A stretch of 59,792 nucleotides of DNA from an uncultured Paracoccaceae bacterium (lineage in GTDB: Bacteria; Pseudomonadota; Alphaproteobacteria; Rhodobacterales; Rhodobacteraceae), in the NCBI GenBank assembly GCA_938049225.1, contig CALICM010000045.1, forward strand, positions 97,114 through 156,905. The letters are read 5' to 3'. Of this stretch, positions 50,241 through 59,494 are shown in pieces. Each line of letters starts with the position of its first letter. The stretch's first letter is position 1. Under the pieces are notes generated by a model, which worked only from the letters and a program-made list of their open reading frames with translations, did not search any database and was not told where the DNA came from. The translations under genes and the position numbers were made by a program.

Positions 50241-51301
50241 TGCGCCCTCCGCATATATTTCACCCGAAACCGGGCCAGAACATCGACCGCCAGCAGGAAG
50301 AACAGCAGCATGCCCTGGAAGACAGAAATGGCGGCAGCAGGGATTTGCAGGGTGAATTGGGCTGTTTCCCCACCGATGTAGGTGAGCGCCACGACCAGGC
50401 TGGCCAGCACGATGCCAAGGGGATCCAGGCGCCCAAGAAAGGCCACGATGATGGCTGTGAAGCCATAGCCCGCTGGCAAGGATGGGACGAGTTGGCCCAC
50501 GGGACCCGCAGCCTCGAACAGGCCCGCAAGACCTGCGAGCGCGCCTGACAGGCCCAGGCAAGCCGCCGTCATCGTGGTCGTGCTGACGCCCGCGAACGAT
50601 GCTGCACGGGGCGCGCTGCCCATCAGTTTGATGTGATAACCAAAGACATGACGGTGCAGGGCGACATAGGCCGCAACGCTGATCCCAAGGGTGATCAGAA
50701 TACCGATGTGCGCGCGGGTTCCGGCCAGCAAGATCGGCAGGGTGGCGCTGTCATGAAATTGGCGGCTTTCGGGAAAGTTGAAACCGTCGGGGTCCCTGAG
50801 GGGTCCCGAAACGAGGGCCGACAGCAGCAACTCGGCGACATAGACCAGCATCAGCGAGACCAGGATCTCGTTCGCACCCCAGCGGGTTTTGAGGATCGCG
50901 GGGATCATCGCCCAAGCGAAACCGCCCAAGGCCCCAGCGATGGCCATCAGCGGCAACAGCCAAACGCCAGAGATGTCATAAAAGGCAAGGGCCGTTGCAC
51001 CGCCGGTCAGGGCGCCAATGATAAACTGCCCCTCGGCGCCGATGTTCCAGATGCCAGCGCGAAAACCGAAGGACAGGCCGATGGCGATCAACGCCAGCGG
51101 GGCGGCTTTGACCAGAAGTTCCGAGCGGGAGTAAGGATCAAGCAGTGGATCGAGGAAGATTATGCGGATCGCCTCGACCGGGTCTTTGCCCAAGCTCGCG
51201 AATAGGGCGGCGCCAGCCAGCATGGTGATCGCCACGGCCAGAACCGGGGTCAAGGTTTGCAACAGGTGGGTGTTGCCGGTGCGGGGCTCAAGCGTCAGCA
51301 T
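50237..51301 (-). CDS. BMP-type ABC transporter permease 1 (YufP-like)
   Basis: A 354-residue permease: APLALIAIGLSFGFRAGIWNIGAEGQFIIGAL (BPD_transp_2 core), ALVSGPLRDPDGFNFPESR (periplasmic loop) and VFGYHIKLMGSAPRAASFAGVST (coupling helix). Typical of the YufP/NupP half of the nucleoside or purine importer. It follows the ATPase by 42 bp and overlaps permease 2 by ATGA. Confidence 0.9.
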   Translation of the reverse strand: MLTLEPRTGNTHLLQTLTPVLAVAITMLAGAALFASLGKDPVEAIRIIFLDPLLDPYSRSELLVKAAPLALIAIGLSFGFRAGIWNIGAEGQFIIGALTGGATALAFYDISGVWLLPLMAIAGALGGFAWAMIPAILKTRWGANEILVSLMLVYVAELLLSALVSGPLRDPDGFNFPESRQFHDSATLPILLAGTRAHIGILITLGISVAAYVALHRHVFGYHIKLMGSAPRAASFAGVSTTTMTAACLGLSGALAGLAGLFEAAGPVGQLVPSLPAGYGFTAIIVAFLGRLDPLGIVLASLVVALTYIGGETAQFTLQIPAAAISVFQGMLLFFLLAVDVLARFRVKYMRRAQ

Positions 51302-51343
51302 GCGCGGCCCGTGGCGGTGTGTGCGGGGCGCGCGCGTGGGGCA

Positions 51344-52861
51344 TCAGGCCACCGCATTGGGTGCCTCTTGTGTGCTGCCGCCCATCATTAGGCCGATCTC
51401 GTCAATCGTTAGCGAGCCAGTGCGTTGCGGGGCAGTCAGGGTGCCGCTTTCCAGCACGCTGAATGTGTCGGCGATCTCCATCAACTCGTCCAGATCTTGG
51501 CTGATGATCAGCACCCCAGTGCCGTTCGCCGCCAGATCGCGCAGGGCGGTGCGGATGGTGGCTGCGGCATGGGCGTCGACCCCCCACGTGGGTTGGTTGA
51601 CGACCAAAACCTTGGGCCGCTGCAGAATCTCGCGCCCAATGACGAATTTCTGCAAGTTGCCCCCCGACAGCGCCCGGGCCGGGGTGTCGGTGCCAGGCGT
51701 GCGCACATCGAAGCGGGTGATGATCGCGCGCGCGAAATTGGTGGTTGAGGTGGTCCTGAGAAACCCGCGATAAGCCAGGCGCTGGCGCTGGCGACCGGTA
51801 AGAAAAGCGTTGTCCGCCAGGGACATATCAGCTGCCGCCGCGTGGCCCAGCCGTTCCTCGGGGGCCGAAAGCAGGCCCGCGATGCGGCGATATGTGGGGC
51901 CGCGATGGCCCATTTGGCGCCCGTCGAAGATCATGCACTCGCGCGGGACACGGGTCTCGCCCGATAGGACACGCATCAACTCGTCCTGCCCATTGCCTGC
52001 GACGCCCGCGATGCCCAGAACCTCGCCCGTGCGCAGCGACAAATTGATCCGTTTCAGCGTGGTGCCGAACGGGGTTTCCGCTGGGACGGTAAGGTCGCGC
52101 AGGGTCATAACAGCCTCGCCTGGGGTGAAGAGGCGCGGCAGCGGACGCGTAAGCTCAAGCCCGATCATCATTTCGGCTAATTGGCGGGTGGTCTTCTCGG
52201 CCGGGCGGCAGGCGCCGACCACGCGGCCCGAGCGCAGGATTGTGGCGTGATGGCAGAGGCTGCGGATCTCGTCGAGTTTGTGGCTGATATAGAGGATCGC
52301 CACGCCCTGATCCGACAGCCGCCGCAGGGTGGCGAAAAGGGTTTGAACCTCTTGCGGGGTCAGGACCGAAGTGGGTTCGTCCATGATCAATATGCGTGGG
52401 TTTTGTAGCAGGCAGCGGGTGATCTCGACCCGCTGACGCTCGCCCGCTGACAGCTCGCCCACCAGGCGATCCGGGTCGACGGACAGCCCGTAGGCATTGG
52501 CGATGTCGCGGATCTGGCGACCGAGGTCGGCGGCTTTCGGCGGCTTTGCCATGCCCAAGGCGATGTTTTCGGCGACGGTGAGGGCCTCGAACAGCGAGAA
52601 GTGTTGGAAGACCATCGAGACACCCGCGGCACGGGCTTGTTGGGGGCCACGCGGCTCGAAGGCTTTGCCGTCAAGATACATCTCGCCATGATCGGGGGTA
52701 ACGAGACCGTAGATGGTTTTGACCAGGGTAGATTTACCAGCACCATTTTCGCCTAGGATTGCATGGATTTCGCCGGCGGCAACTTCGAACCGGATGTCCG
52801 AGTTGGCGAGCACGCCGGGATAGGCCTTGGTCAGGCCGCGGATCGAGAGAAGTGCGCTCAC
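51344..52861 (-). CDS. ABC transporter ATP-binding protein, two NBDs (YufO/NupO-like)
   Basis: A 505-residue double-domain ATPase of the sugar/nucleoside (RbsA/YufO) type. N-terminal NBD: Walker A GENGAGKST (37-45), signature LSAGERQRVEI, Walker B LIMDEPTSVLTP. C-terminal NBD: degenerate Walker A GVAGNGQDEL and signature LSGGNLQKFVIGRE followed by VVNQPTWGVD, as is normal in this family. ATGA overlap with xdhC ties purine import to xanthine oxidation. Confidence 0.93.
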   Translation of the reverse strand: MSALLSIRGLTKAYPGVLANSDIRFEVAAGEIHAILGENGAGKSTLVKTIYGLVTPDHGEMYLDGKAFEPRGPQQARAAGVSMVFQHFSLFEALTVAENIALGMAKPPKAADLGRQIRDIANAYGLSVDPDRLVGELSAGERQRVEITRCLLQNPRILIMDEPTSVLTPQEVQTLFATLRRLSDQGVAILYISHKLDEIRSLCHHATILRSGRVVGACRPAEKTTRQLAEMMIGLELTRPLPRLFTPGEAVMTLRDLTVPAETPFGTTLKRINLSLRTGEVLGIAGVAGNGQDELMRVLSGETRVPRECMIFDGRQMGHRGPTYRRIAGLLSAPEERLGHAAAADMSLADNAFLTGRQRQRLAYRGFLRTTSTTNFARAIITRFDVRTPGTDTPARALSGGNLQKFVIGREILQRPKVLVVNQPTWGVDAHAAATIRTALRDLAANGTGVLIISQDLDELMEIADTFSVLESGTLTAPQRTGSLTIDEIGLMMGGSTQEAPNAVA

Positions 52862-53772
52862 GCGAGGTGGCCCCTGTCGGTTGTGCCGTTCTGTTTGGCG
52901 GCTTTGGGCAGTAGTAACGCATGGACCACGCTGACGGCAATGGCCTGCGGGTGTTTGCCCAAGGCGGGATCGCCAATGGGGCAGGTGAGGCGGGCGAGGG
53001 TTTCGGGGCTATGGCCCAAGGCGGCGAGGCGGTTGAGGAAGCGGGCGCGTTTGGTGGCCGAACCGATGAGGCCAAGGGTCGCGAAGGGTCGGCCGAGGAT
53101 CCTGTGGCAGAGATCAAGGTCAAGGGCGTGGGAATAGGTGAGCACCAGATGATGGGCGTCGGACGGGGCATGGCGGATGGCTTGGGCCGGATCCACGGCG
53201 ACGAGCATGGCAGCATGGTCTGGGATATGTTTGGGGAAGCGCGCGCGTGCGTCATCGACCCAGGTGACTTGGAAGGGGAGGTCGTGGAGCGTGTGAACGA
53301 GTGCGCGCCCGACATGACCCGCGCCATAGATCCAAAGGGGCGGGTGGGGGTCGGCGATGGGTTCGGCAAACCAGCCGTTCTGCAGGGTGTTTGGCACGCT
53401 TGGTGGCTTTGGGCCGTGGTCGATGCGTGTGGGGCGGGTGTAGAGGCCGGACTGTGGAATTTGCCCGAGGGTTTCGGCGGTGAAAACCTCGGTCAGAAGG
53501 GTGACATGCCCGCCGCAGCATTGGGCGAGAGCAGGGCCCAGTGGATGATGCGTTATACTGCTTTCGGTGCCTGGGAGAAGGGTGCGGGCATGGGCGATGG
53601 CCGCATGCTCGAGCGCGCCGCCGCCGATGGTGCCATGCGTGGCGGTTGCGGTTACGAGCATGGCGGTCCCGGTTTCGCGCGGCACGGAGCCTTTATGCGC
53701 GGCGATAACAACACGGGCCGTGGGCCCTTGGGCGGTGACGATTTGGGCAAGGCGCGCGCGATCCAGCGTCAT
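52858..53772 (-). CDS. xdhC: xanthine dehydrogenase accessory protein XdhC
   Basis: A 304-residue chaperone that binds and sulfurates molybdenum cofactor and delivers it to XDH. The N-terminal XdhC_CoxI part reads ARVVIAAHKGSVPRETGTAMLV...GTIGGGALEHAAIAHAR, with a CCGG motif (QCCGGHVTLL) near residue 90. The C-terminal Rossmann part has GAGHVGRALVHTL and GLIGSATKRARFLNRL. Length is typical. It follows xdhB after a 145-bp gap with GC-rich hairpins and overlaps the downstream ATPase. Confidence 0.95.
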   Translation of the reverse strand: MTLDRARLAQIVTAQGPTARVVIAAHKGSVPRETGTAMLVTATATHGTIGGGALEHAAIAHARTLLPGTESSITHHPLGPALAQCCGGHVTLLTEVFTAETLGQIPQSGLYTRPTRIDHGPKPPSVPNTLQNGWFAEPIADPHPPLWIYGAGHVGRALVHTLHDLPFQVTWVDDARARFPKHIPDHAAMLVAVDPAQAIRHAPSDAHHLVLTYSHALDLDLCHRILGRPFATLGLIGSATKRARFLNRLAALGHSPETLARLTCPIGDPALGKHPQAIAVSVVHALLLPKAAKQNGTTDRGHLA

Positions 53773-53790
53773 AACCGGTTGTCGAGCGGA

Positions 53791-53863
53791 GGCCCCGCCG
53801 GGGCGGGGCCAAGTCTATACTCCCCACCTCCGCTAAAGCGGCGGCGGGGCCCGCTGGCGCGGG
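53791..53863. other. cluster of GC-rich hairpins between xdhB and xdhC
   Basis: Three adjacent inverted repeats in a 145-bp gap: GGCCCCGCC (53791-53799) / GGCGGGGCC (53802-53810); CCGCT (53830-53834) / AGCGG (53837-53841); CCCGC (53850-53854) / GCGGG (53859-53863). No T-run follows on the minus strand. Possibly an RNA-processing or attenuation site that separates XDH subunits from the accessory/importer genes. Confidence 0.5.
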
Positions 53864-53917
53864 TTCCGAGGGCGCGCCGCAGTTTGAGGCGTTGTGCTTT
53901 TGGGACTGGTTGTGCGC

Positions 53918-56206
53918 CTACCATGGTTGGCCCTGTTGGGCATTGACCGCCCGCAGGATGCGTTCGGGTGTCGCGGGGGCGTCGAGGTTTGGGTAAGCGG
54001 TCCCGTCGCCGGTTTGGGCTACCGCGTCGCTCAGCGCCATATGGGCGGAGATGCCAAGCATCAAGGGCGGCTCGCCCACGGCTTTGGAGCGGTAGATCGT
54101 GGCCTCGGCGTTTTCGCCCTCCCAGAGGGCGACGTTGAAGATGCGCGGACGGTCCGAGGTGGCGGGGATTTTATAGGTGCTGGGGGCATGGGTTTTGAGG
54201 GCGCCTTGCGCGTCCCAGACCAGTTCTTCGGTCGTCAGCCAGCCGACGCCTTGGACATAGCCGCCCTCGATCTGGCCGATGTCTAGGGCCGGGTTTAGGG
54301 AATTGCCGACGTCATGCAGGATGTCGGCGCGGTCGATCCGGTATTCGCCGGTGAGCGTGTCGATCGTAACCTCGGTGATGGCTGCGCCATAGGCGAAATA
54401 GAGGAACGGGCGGCCGCGCCCGGCCCGTCTGTCCCAGTTGATTTTTGGGGTGGCGTAAAAGCCGGTCGCGCTGAGCGAGATACGATGCATATAGGCGGCC
54501 GCGATCAGGTCTTTGAAAGCGATCGTCTCCGTGCCGATTTGCACGCCGTCGGGGGTGAACTGGATCTTTGCGGCGTCAGTCTGCCAGTGCTGCGCTGCGA
54601 AATCGACAAGGCGGGTGCGGATCGTATCGCAGGCGGCTTTACAGGCCATGCCGTTGAGATCCGAGCCAGAGGAAGCGGCGGTCGCGGACGTGTTAGGAAC
54701 TTTGCCGGTATCGGTGGCGGTGATTTTGACGGCGCTGAGCGGGCGTTGAAAGACCTGGGCCGCAACCTGGGCAACTTTGGTATTGAGCCCCTGGCCCATC
54801 TCGGTCCCGCCGTGGTTCAGGTGGATCGAGCCGTCAGAGTAGATGTGAACCAGCGCCCCGGCCTGGTTGAGATGGGTAAGCGTGAAGGAGATACCGAATT
54901 TGACCGGGGTAAGCGCGAGGCCGCGTTTCAGGATCGGGCTTTGGGCGTTCCAAGCCGCGATCTTTGATTTGCGGTCGGTGTAGTCGGCGGTCTGGGCGAG
55001 GCGGTCGATGAGGGCGGGGGCGATATTGTCCTCGACCGTCATGTGGTAGGGGGTCACGTTGCGCGGGGCCGGGCCGTAGAGGTTCTTTTGGCGGATTTCG
55101 ACGGGATCCTGGCCGAGGGTATGGGCGATATGATCCATCACGCGCTCGATCCCGACCATGCCCTGCGGGCCCCCAAAGCCACGAAAGGCGGTGGCGGATT
55201 GGGTGTTGGTGCGCAGGCGGTGGCTTTCGATCTTCACATGCGGAAAATAGTAGGTGTTGTCGGCATGCAGCATGGCGCGGTCGGCCACGGGCAACGACAG
55301 GTCGTTGGACCAGCCGCACCGGCAGTATTGGGTAAATTCGATGCCCCGAATGCGGCCTTGGTCGTCGGTGCCGACCGTGTAATCGATGCGAAAATCATGG
55401 CGCTTGCCAGTGATGATGAAGTCGTCGTCGCGATCATAGCGCATTTTGGCGGGGCGCTGGTGTTTCTGGGCGGCGAGGGCGCAAGCGATGGCTAGCGCAT
55501 TGCCCTGGCTTTCCTTGCCGCCAAAGCCGCCGCCCATGCGACGCACCTGGCTGTGGACCTGTGCATAGGGCAGGCCGAGGGCTTGGGCCACTTTGTGCTG
55601 GATTTCCGTGGGGTGCTGGGTGGAAGAGTGGACAGTGACCTCGCCGCCTTCGCCCGGGATGGCGAAAGCGGATTGACCCTCGAGGTAGAAATGCTCCTGA
55701 CCGCCGATCTCGATACGCCCCGAGATTTGGCGGGGTGCCGATGCGATTGCCGGGGCCGGGTCGCCGTGTTGAAAAGTCAGAGGGGGTTCGAGGGTGGTGC
55801 CGGCTTTCAGGGCGTCCTCGATGCTGAGAACAGGTTCGGTCTCGGCGATCTCGATCTGAGCCAGCCGGGCGGCTTTGCGGGCGTTCAGATGACTATCGGC
55901 GACAACCAGGAACAAGGGTTGGCCGATGTAGTGGACGGTCCCAGTCGCGAGCAGCGGCTCGGGGACGGGCGAGGGGGAGACGTCGTTCGCGTGTGGCAGA
56001 TCGGCGGCCGTGAGCACGTCCAAAACACCGGGGGCAGCTCGGACGGCGTTCAGGTCGAGGGTCGTCAGGGTGCCCGCGGCCACGGGCGAGGTGCCGAAGG
56101 CGAGGTGCAGCGTGCCGGGCGGCAACGGCACGTCGTCCGTGTACCGCGCGGCTCCGGTAACATGGAGCGGGGCGCTGTCGTGGGGATGGGGTTTATGGGT
56201 GGTCAT
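53918..56206 (-). CDS. xdhB: xanthine dehydrogenase molybdopterin subunit XdhB
   Basis: A 762-residue large subunit that oxidises hypoxanthine/xanthine to urate at the Mo centre. It opens with the ald_Xan_dh_C domain (VTGAARYTDDVPLPPGTLHLAFGTS), then Mo-binding motifs GGQEHFYLEGQSAFAIP, RRMGGGFGGKESQ, TATAFRGFGGPQG-type (SATAFRGFGGPQGM), GMGQGLNTKVAQ-type (EMGQGLNTK) and the catalytic-Glu segment KAVGEPPLMLGIS near the C-terminus. Its start overlaps the PH-like gene by ATGA. Confidence 0.95.
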   Translation of the reverse strand: MTTHKPHPHDSAPLHVTGAARYTDDVPLPPGTLHLAFGTSPVAAGTLTTLDLNAVRAAPGVLDVLTAADLPHANDVSPSPVPEPLLATGTVHYIGQPLFLVVADSHLNARKAARLAQIEIAETEPVLSIEDALKAGTTLEPPLTFQHGDPAPAIASAPRQISGRIEIGGQEHFYLEGQSAFAIPGEGGEVTVHSSTQHPTEIQHKVAQALGLPYAQVHSQVRRMGGGFGGKESQGNALAIACALAAQKHQRPAKMRYDRDDDFIITGKRHDFRIDYTVGTDDQGRIRGIEFTQYCRCGWSNDLSLPVADRAMLHADNTYYFPHVKIESHRLRTNTQSATAFRGFGGPQGMVGIERVMDHIAHTLGQDPVEIRQKNLYGPAPRNVTPYHMTVEDNIAPALIDRLAQTADYTDRKSKIAAWNAQSPILKRGLALTPVKFGISFTLTHLNQAGALVHIYSDGSIHLNHGGTEMGQGLNTKVAQVAAQVFQRPLSAVKITATDTGKVPNTSATAASSGSDLNGMACKAACDTIRTRLVDFAAQHWQTDAAKIQFTPDGVQIGTETIAFKDLIAAAYMHRISLSATGFYATPKINWDRRAGRGRPFLYFAYGAAITEVTIDTLTGEYRIDRADILHDVGNSLNPALDIGQIEGGYVQGVGWLTTEELVWDAQGALKTHAPSTYKIPATSDRPRIFNVALWEGENAEATIYRSKAVGEPPLMLGISAHMALSDAVAQTGDGTAYPNLDAPATPERILRAVNAQQGQPW

Positions 56207-56826
56207 GAGTGGGTCCGCGCATTCGATGGAGTAGCGGAAAGGGCAGTCTTTGGGTCGGGCAGGGCCGCGAAGACAACCATTTCCGCACTGCCCTTACGAT
56301 GAATGCGACTTTGATAGTGATTTGCGATCCCTTCCCCCGCCCTCGCCAAACGTGGAAAAAGATCTTGTTTGGGTGTCGGCCAGAACTGTTTAGGGGTGCG
56401 GTTGTCAAAGAATAGCTTGTTCCATCTGGCATGGTGGATTGTGGTCTCGGGGCTGAGGAGAGTGAAGCTGAGCAGGATTTTAGGTTTAACGATCAGCTTG
56501 AGGGCGCGGCGGTCCGTGATGGCGTAGTGGGTATGCGCCCGCAAAAGCCAATCTGAATAGATCAGCGAAGCAGCTTCAAGGATATATAAAACCCAGATAA
56601 CGAGAAGCGTGAGACCATCGGGGTCAGGCCCTGTCGTTTGGACAGCCTGGGTCATTTCGGCATACGTTAACAGGAGCAGGAGGGGTAGGAACGCCAGGAC
56701 CGAAAGACGCCAACGGTCGTCGTTGTCTGAGGTCAGGAAGCCTGTCTTTGGCCTGCCGTGCCACTGGAGTTGCTCATCTTTTTCCAAATGCGCGGCCCAC
56801 AGGTCGGGCGCTTGTCTCTCACTCAT
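56203..56826 (-). CDS. PH-domain-like membrane protein embedded in the xdh operon
   Basis: A 207-residue protein from ATG 56826. It begins [18 protein letters not shown] and continues with two TM helices (about 43-60 and 73-95) then [24 protein letters not shown], the pattern of bacterial PH-like (bPH/YdbS) membrane proteins. The C-terminal part is Lys/Arg-rich and cytoplasmic. It has ATGA overlaps with both xdhA (upstream) and xdhB (downstream), so its synthesis is tightly coupled to the enzyme. XDH operons normally do not carry such a protein. It may anchor XDH to the membrane, but no direct evidence supports this. Confidence 0.65.
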   Translation of the reverse strand: MSERQAPDLWAAHLEKDEQLQWHGRPKTGFLTSDNDDRWRLSVLAFLPLLLLLTYAEMTQAVQTTGPDPDGLTLLVIWVLYILEAASLIYSDWLLRAHTHYAITDRRALKLIVKPKILLSFTLLSPETTIHHARWNKLFFDNRTPKQFWPTPKQDLFPRLARAGEGIANHYQSRIHRKGSAEMVVFAALPDPKTALSATPSNARTHS

Positions 56827-58229
56827 GCGGCCCCCTTGCCGACAAGGCGCGTGGGCGTGCCTTGGTCTTCGTGAAACGTGCGCAGGAGCATATTTTGGGT
56901 GGCCTTCAGCCGGTATTGGGCTGACGCCCGCATGTCTGAGAGGGGGGTGAAATCCTCGGCGAAGGCGGGAAGGGTCGCTTGGATGGTTTCTAGGGTCCAT
57001 GGGTTGCCGATGAGGGCACCCTCGACCCTTTTGGCGCGTTTGGGAATACCCGCCATGCCGCCGAAGGCGATGCGGGCTTGGGTGACCTGGCCCTCTTCGA
57101 CGGTGATGTTGAAACAGCCACAGACGGCAGAGATGTCTTGGTCGAAGCGTTTGGAGAGTTTGTGGCAGCGCAGACGATCGGGCTGGGTGGGGATATGGAT
57201 CGACTCGACGAATTCGCCAGGCGCGCGGTCTTGGTGGCCGTAGTCCAGAAAGAACTCTTCAAGGGGCATCGTGCGGCGTGTCGGGCCGTGGCGCAGGGTC
57301 AGCGTGGCGCCCAAGGCGATGAGCGCGGGCGGGCCGTCGCCGATGGGGGAGCCGTTGGCGATATTGCCGCCGATAGTGGCGGCGTTGCGAACCTGGACCG
57401 AGCCATAGCGGCGGATAAGTTCGGCGAAATCGGGGTGCAAGGTGGTCATCAGCCCGCGCAGACGAGACAGCGTGACACCCCCGCCGATGGTGATGCCGGT
57501 GTCGTCGGTGACGATCCGCTGGTGGTCGCGCAGGCGGTGGAGGAAGGCGAGCGGGCGGGGGCTGCGCAGGGCTTTGGTCACCCACAGGCCGACATCGGTG
57601 GCGCCGGCGACCAGCGTGGCATCGGGGTTGGCGGCGTACCAGGTGGCGAGGCTGTCGAGATTGGCGGGGAGAAAGGCGCCCTCAAGCGCAATGTCCTCGG
57701 GGGATTCCAAGGCGCGGAGGGCGTCGGTCTCGTCTTGCTCCCAGTCGGGCGTGGGCGCGTTGGCCGAGGTCTTGGCGGCGCGGATGATGGGTGCATAGCC
57801 GGTGCAGCGGCACAGGTTGCCCGCAAGCACATCGTCGAAGTCTTGGCGGCCGTCGCGATGGGCCGTGTAGAGCGACATTACGAAGCCCGGCGTGCAGAAG
57901 CCGCATTGCGAGCCGTGGTGCGTCACCATGGCCTCTTGGACCGGATGCAGGGTGCCGTCGGGGGCGGCGACCCCCTCGACCGTGCGGATGGCTTTGCCAT
58001 GGAGTTGCGGCAGGAACAGGATGCAGGCGTTGAGCGCGCGGTGGGTGAGCGTGTCGTCTTCCAGCGCGGACACGGTGACGGTGCAGGCGCCGCAGTCACC
58101 CTCGTTGCAGCCTTCTTTGGTGCCGGTCAGGCGTTTGGTCTCGCGCAGCCAATCCAGCAGCGTGGCATCGGGGGTGGGGTCGGTCAGGGTGACCGGGGTG
58201 TTGTTGAGCAGAAAGCGGATCTGACCCAT
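56823..58229 (-). CDS. xdhA: xanthine dehydrogenase Fe-S/FAD subunit XdhA
   Basis: A 468-residue small subunit from ATG 58229. The plant-type 2Fe-2S ligands are CNEGDCGAC (about 39-47) and the second all-helical cluster [13 protein letters not shown] and [12 protein letters not shown]. The FAD_binding_5 domain begins near residue 180, with [10 protein letters not shown] and the flavin loop [29 protein letters not shown]_deh_flav_C domain ends the chain. First gene of the minus-strand operon; the 132-bp gap to the divergent lipase holds its promoter. Confidence 0.95.
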   Translation of the reverse strand: MGQIRFLLNNTPVTLTDPTPDATLLDWLRETKRLTGTKEGCNEGDCGACTVTVSALEDDTLTHRALNACILFLPQLHGKAIRTVEGVAAPDGTLHPVQEAMVTHHGSQCGFCTPGFVMSLYTAHRDGRQDFDDVLAGNLCRCTGYAPIIRAAKTSANAPTPDWEQDETDALRALESPEDIALEGAFLPANLDSLATWYAANPDATLVAGATDVGLWVTKALRSPRPLAFLHRLRDHQRIVTDDTGITIGGGVTLSRLRGLMTTLHPDFAELIRRYGSVQVRNAATIGGNIANGSPIGDGPPALIALGATLTLRHGPTRRTMPLEEFFLDYGHQDRAPGEFVESIHIPTQPDRLRCHKLSKRFDQDISAVCGCFNITVEEGQVTQARIAFGGMAGIPKRAKRVEGALIGNPWTLETIQATLPAFAEDFTPLSDMRASAQYRLKATQNMLLRTFHEDQGTPTRLVGKGAA

Positions 58230-58361
58230 GGCTGGGGTGCCCCTTGTCCAGCGCGCGCGCACCCAGATAGGTCCGGGTTTGTTGCTTGCCTCGCCGTCAT
58301 TGGAAATTTACCTTTCGATCAGAACATCGGAAATTCATGCGGTTTGCAAGGGTCGGCGACA

Positions 58362-58961
58362 TTGGATCAGATCATTCTTTTGCACGGGCTGGGGCGGTCC
58401 AGCGGGTCGATGCGGCAGATGGGGCGGCGGCTGGCGGCGGAAGGGTTTTCGACGGTCGCGCTGGGTTACCCCTCGCGCAAGGGTACAATCGCCGAATTAG
58501 TGGCCGGACTGGCGCCGCGGCTGCCCGCCCAAGGCGTGTTGGGGTTTGTGGGGCATTCGTTGGGGGGCGTTTTGGCCAAACATTTGATGCGCGGGTTGCC
58601 CGAAACGCGGCGGGGGCGAATCGTGCAACTTGGATCGCCCAACGCGGGGACGGCTTTGGCGGATCGCGTGCAGGTGTTGCTGCCGATCATGGGGCCCGCG
58701 ATGGCGGAGTTGACGCCGGGCGAAGTGCCCGATGACAGCGACCTGGAGATCGGCGCGATCGCCGGGACGGCGGCCTGGAGGGCCTACGGCTTGCTTACGG
58801 GCATCGGCGAAGAGAACGATGGCAAGGTGACCGTCCGCTCGGCCTGGGGGTCCGCGCCGGAGGGGCGGCGGATCAAGCTGCGGGTGGCGCATTCGACGAT
58901 GATGCACAACGAGGCGGTGATGGCCGCGACGGTGCGGTTTCTGCGCGATGGGATGTCTTGA
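58362..58961 (+). CDS. small lipase-like alpha/beta hydrolase
   Basis: A 199-residue alpha/beta hydrolase. IILLHGLGRSSGSM gives the oxyanion strand, GHSLGGVLAKHLMRG the nucleophile elbow (Ser in GHSLG), and MMHNEAVMAATVRFL the catalytic His. The acid residue is probably in the DSDLEIG segment. The nearest fit is the short lipase/PGAP1-like group. No ATG is in frame; TTG 58362 with AAGGG 7-11 nt upstream is chosen. The frame extends far upstream antisense to xdhA, but that part does not look coding. Cytoplasmic, no signal peptide. Confidence 0.8.
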   Translation: MDQIILLHGLGRSSGSMRQMGRRLAAEGFSTVALGYPSRKGTIAELVAGLAPRLPAQGVLGFVGHSLGGVLAKHLMRGLPETRRGRIVQLGSPNAGTALADRVQVLLPIMGPAMAELTPGEVPDDSDLEIGAIAGTAAWRAYGLLTGIGEENDGKVTVRSAWGSAPEGRRIKLRVAHSTMMHNEAVMAATVRFLRDGMS

Positions 58962-58981
58962 TCGCCGCCGCAGGTTTCTAA

Positions 58982-59494
58982 TCAGTGGCTGGAATTTTGG
59001 GAGACGTCCCGGCGCAATCGCTTGAGCAGTGTGCGGACAATAAGCTGATGGGCTGGTGCGACGGGGATCATGTAGCATCTGCCAAAAGCGTTATGCGTTT
59101 TGACCGATGTACTGATCGTCAGCGCGGTGTCCTCGGTTGAAATGCAAGTCATCACATCAAGGTGTCGGTCGTTTGCGGTCAAGGTCAGCCGCGTGGCCGA
59201 GCTGTGCTCGACAAGAAAAAAGTCGAGCCGGTCACCCTGTTCAAGGGTTTTGGGCAGGATGCCTGAAAACCCGCCGATGCGCTTCACACCGAACCGTGCG
59301 GACACGGCGTCGCGGATGCGAAAGGCAAGGCTCAACAGCGGCATTGGGCGGGATGTCATGATCGTCCACGCCGAAACAGGAGAGATCTTTTTGGGCAGGA
59401 TTACGGATTGTGTGTCAAAGAAACTAAGATTTTCAATGGGTCCCAGTGTGTGAATGCGCGTGCCTGGCTGCGTGAAGATCGTGTTTTGCGTCAT
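58982..59494 (-). CDS. DUF2867 family protein
   Basis: A 170-residue protein from ATG 59494. The conserved DUF2867 features are ILPKKISPVSAWTIMTSRPMPLLSLAFRIRD, FGVKRIGGFSG, GDRLDFFLVE, RLTLTANDRHLDVMTC and a C-terminal VKTHNAFGRCYMIPVAPAHQLIVRTLLKR. Function unknown; the fold resembles SRPBCC/polyketide cyclase-like proteins in that it has one sheet and a long C-terminal helix. The frame extends to 59773 but the extra N-terminus lacks family similarity. The 298 bp upstream to the window end show no gene. Confidence 0.82.
   Translation of the reverse strand: MTQNTIFTQPGTRIHTLGPIENLSFFDTQSVILPKKISPVSAWTIMTSRPMPLLSLAFRIRDAVSARFGVKRIGGFSGILPKTLEQGDRLDFFLVEHSSATRLTLTANDRHLDVMTCISTEDTALTISTSVKTHNAFGRCYMIPVAPAHQLIVRTLLKRLRRDVSQNSSH

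Noticed and set aside
57078-58361. In-frame N-terminal extension of the lipase antisense to xdhA
   Set aside because: The xdhA strand carries clear Fe-S and FAD motifs; the extension reads as a Gly/Val-rich mirror of it, and real lipase homology begins near 58362.
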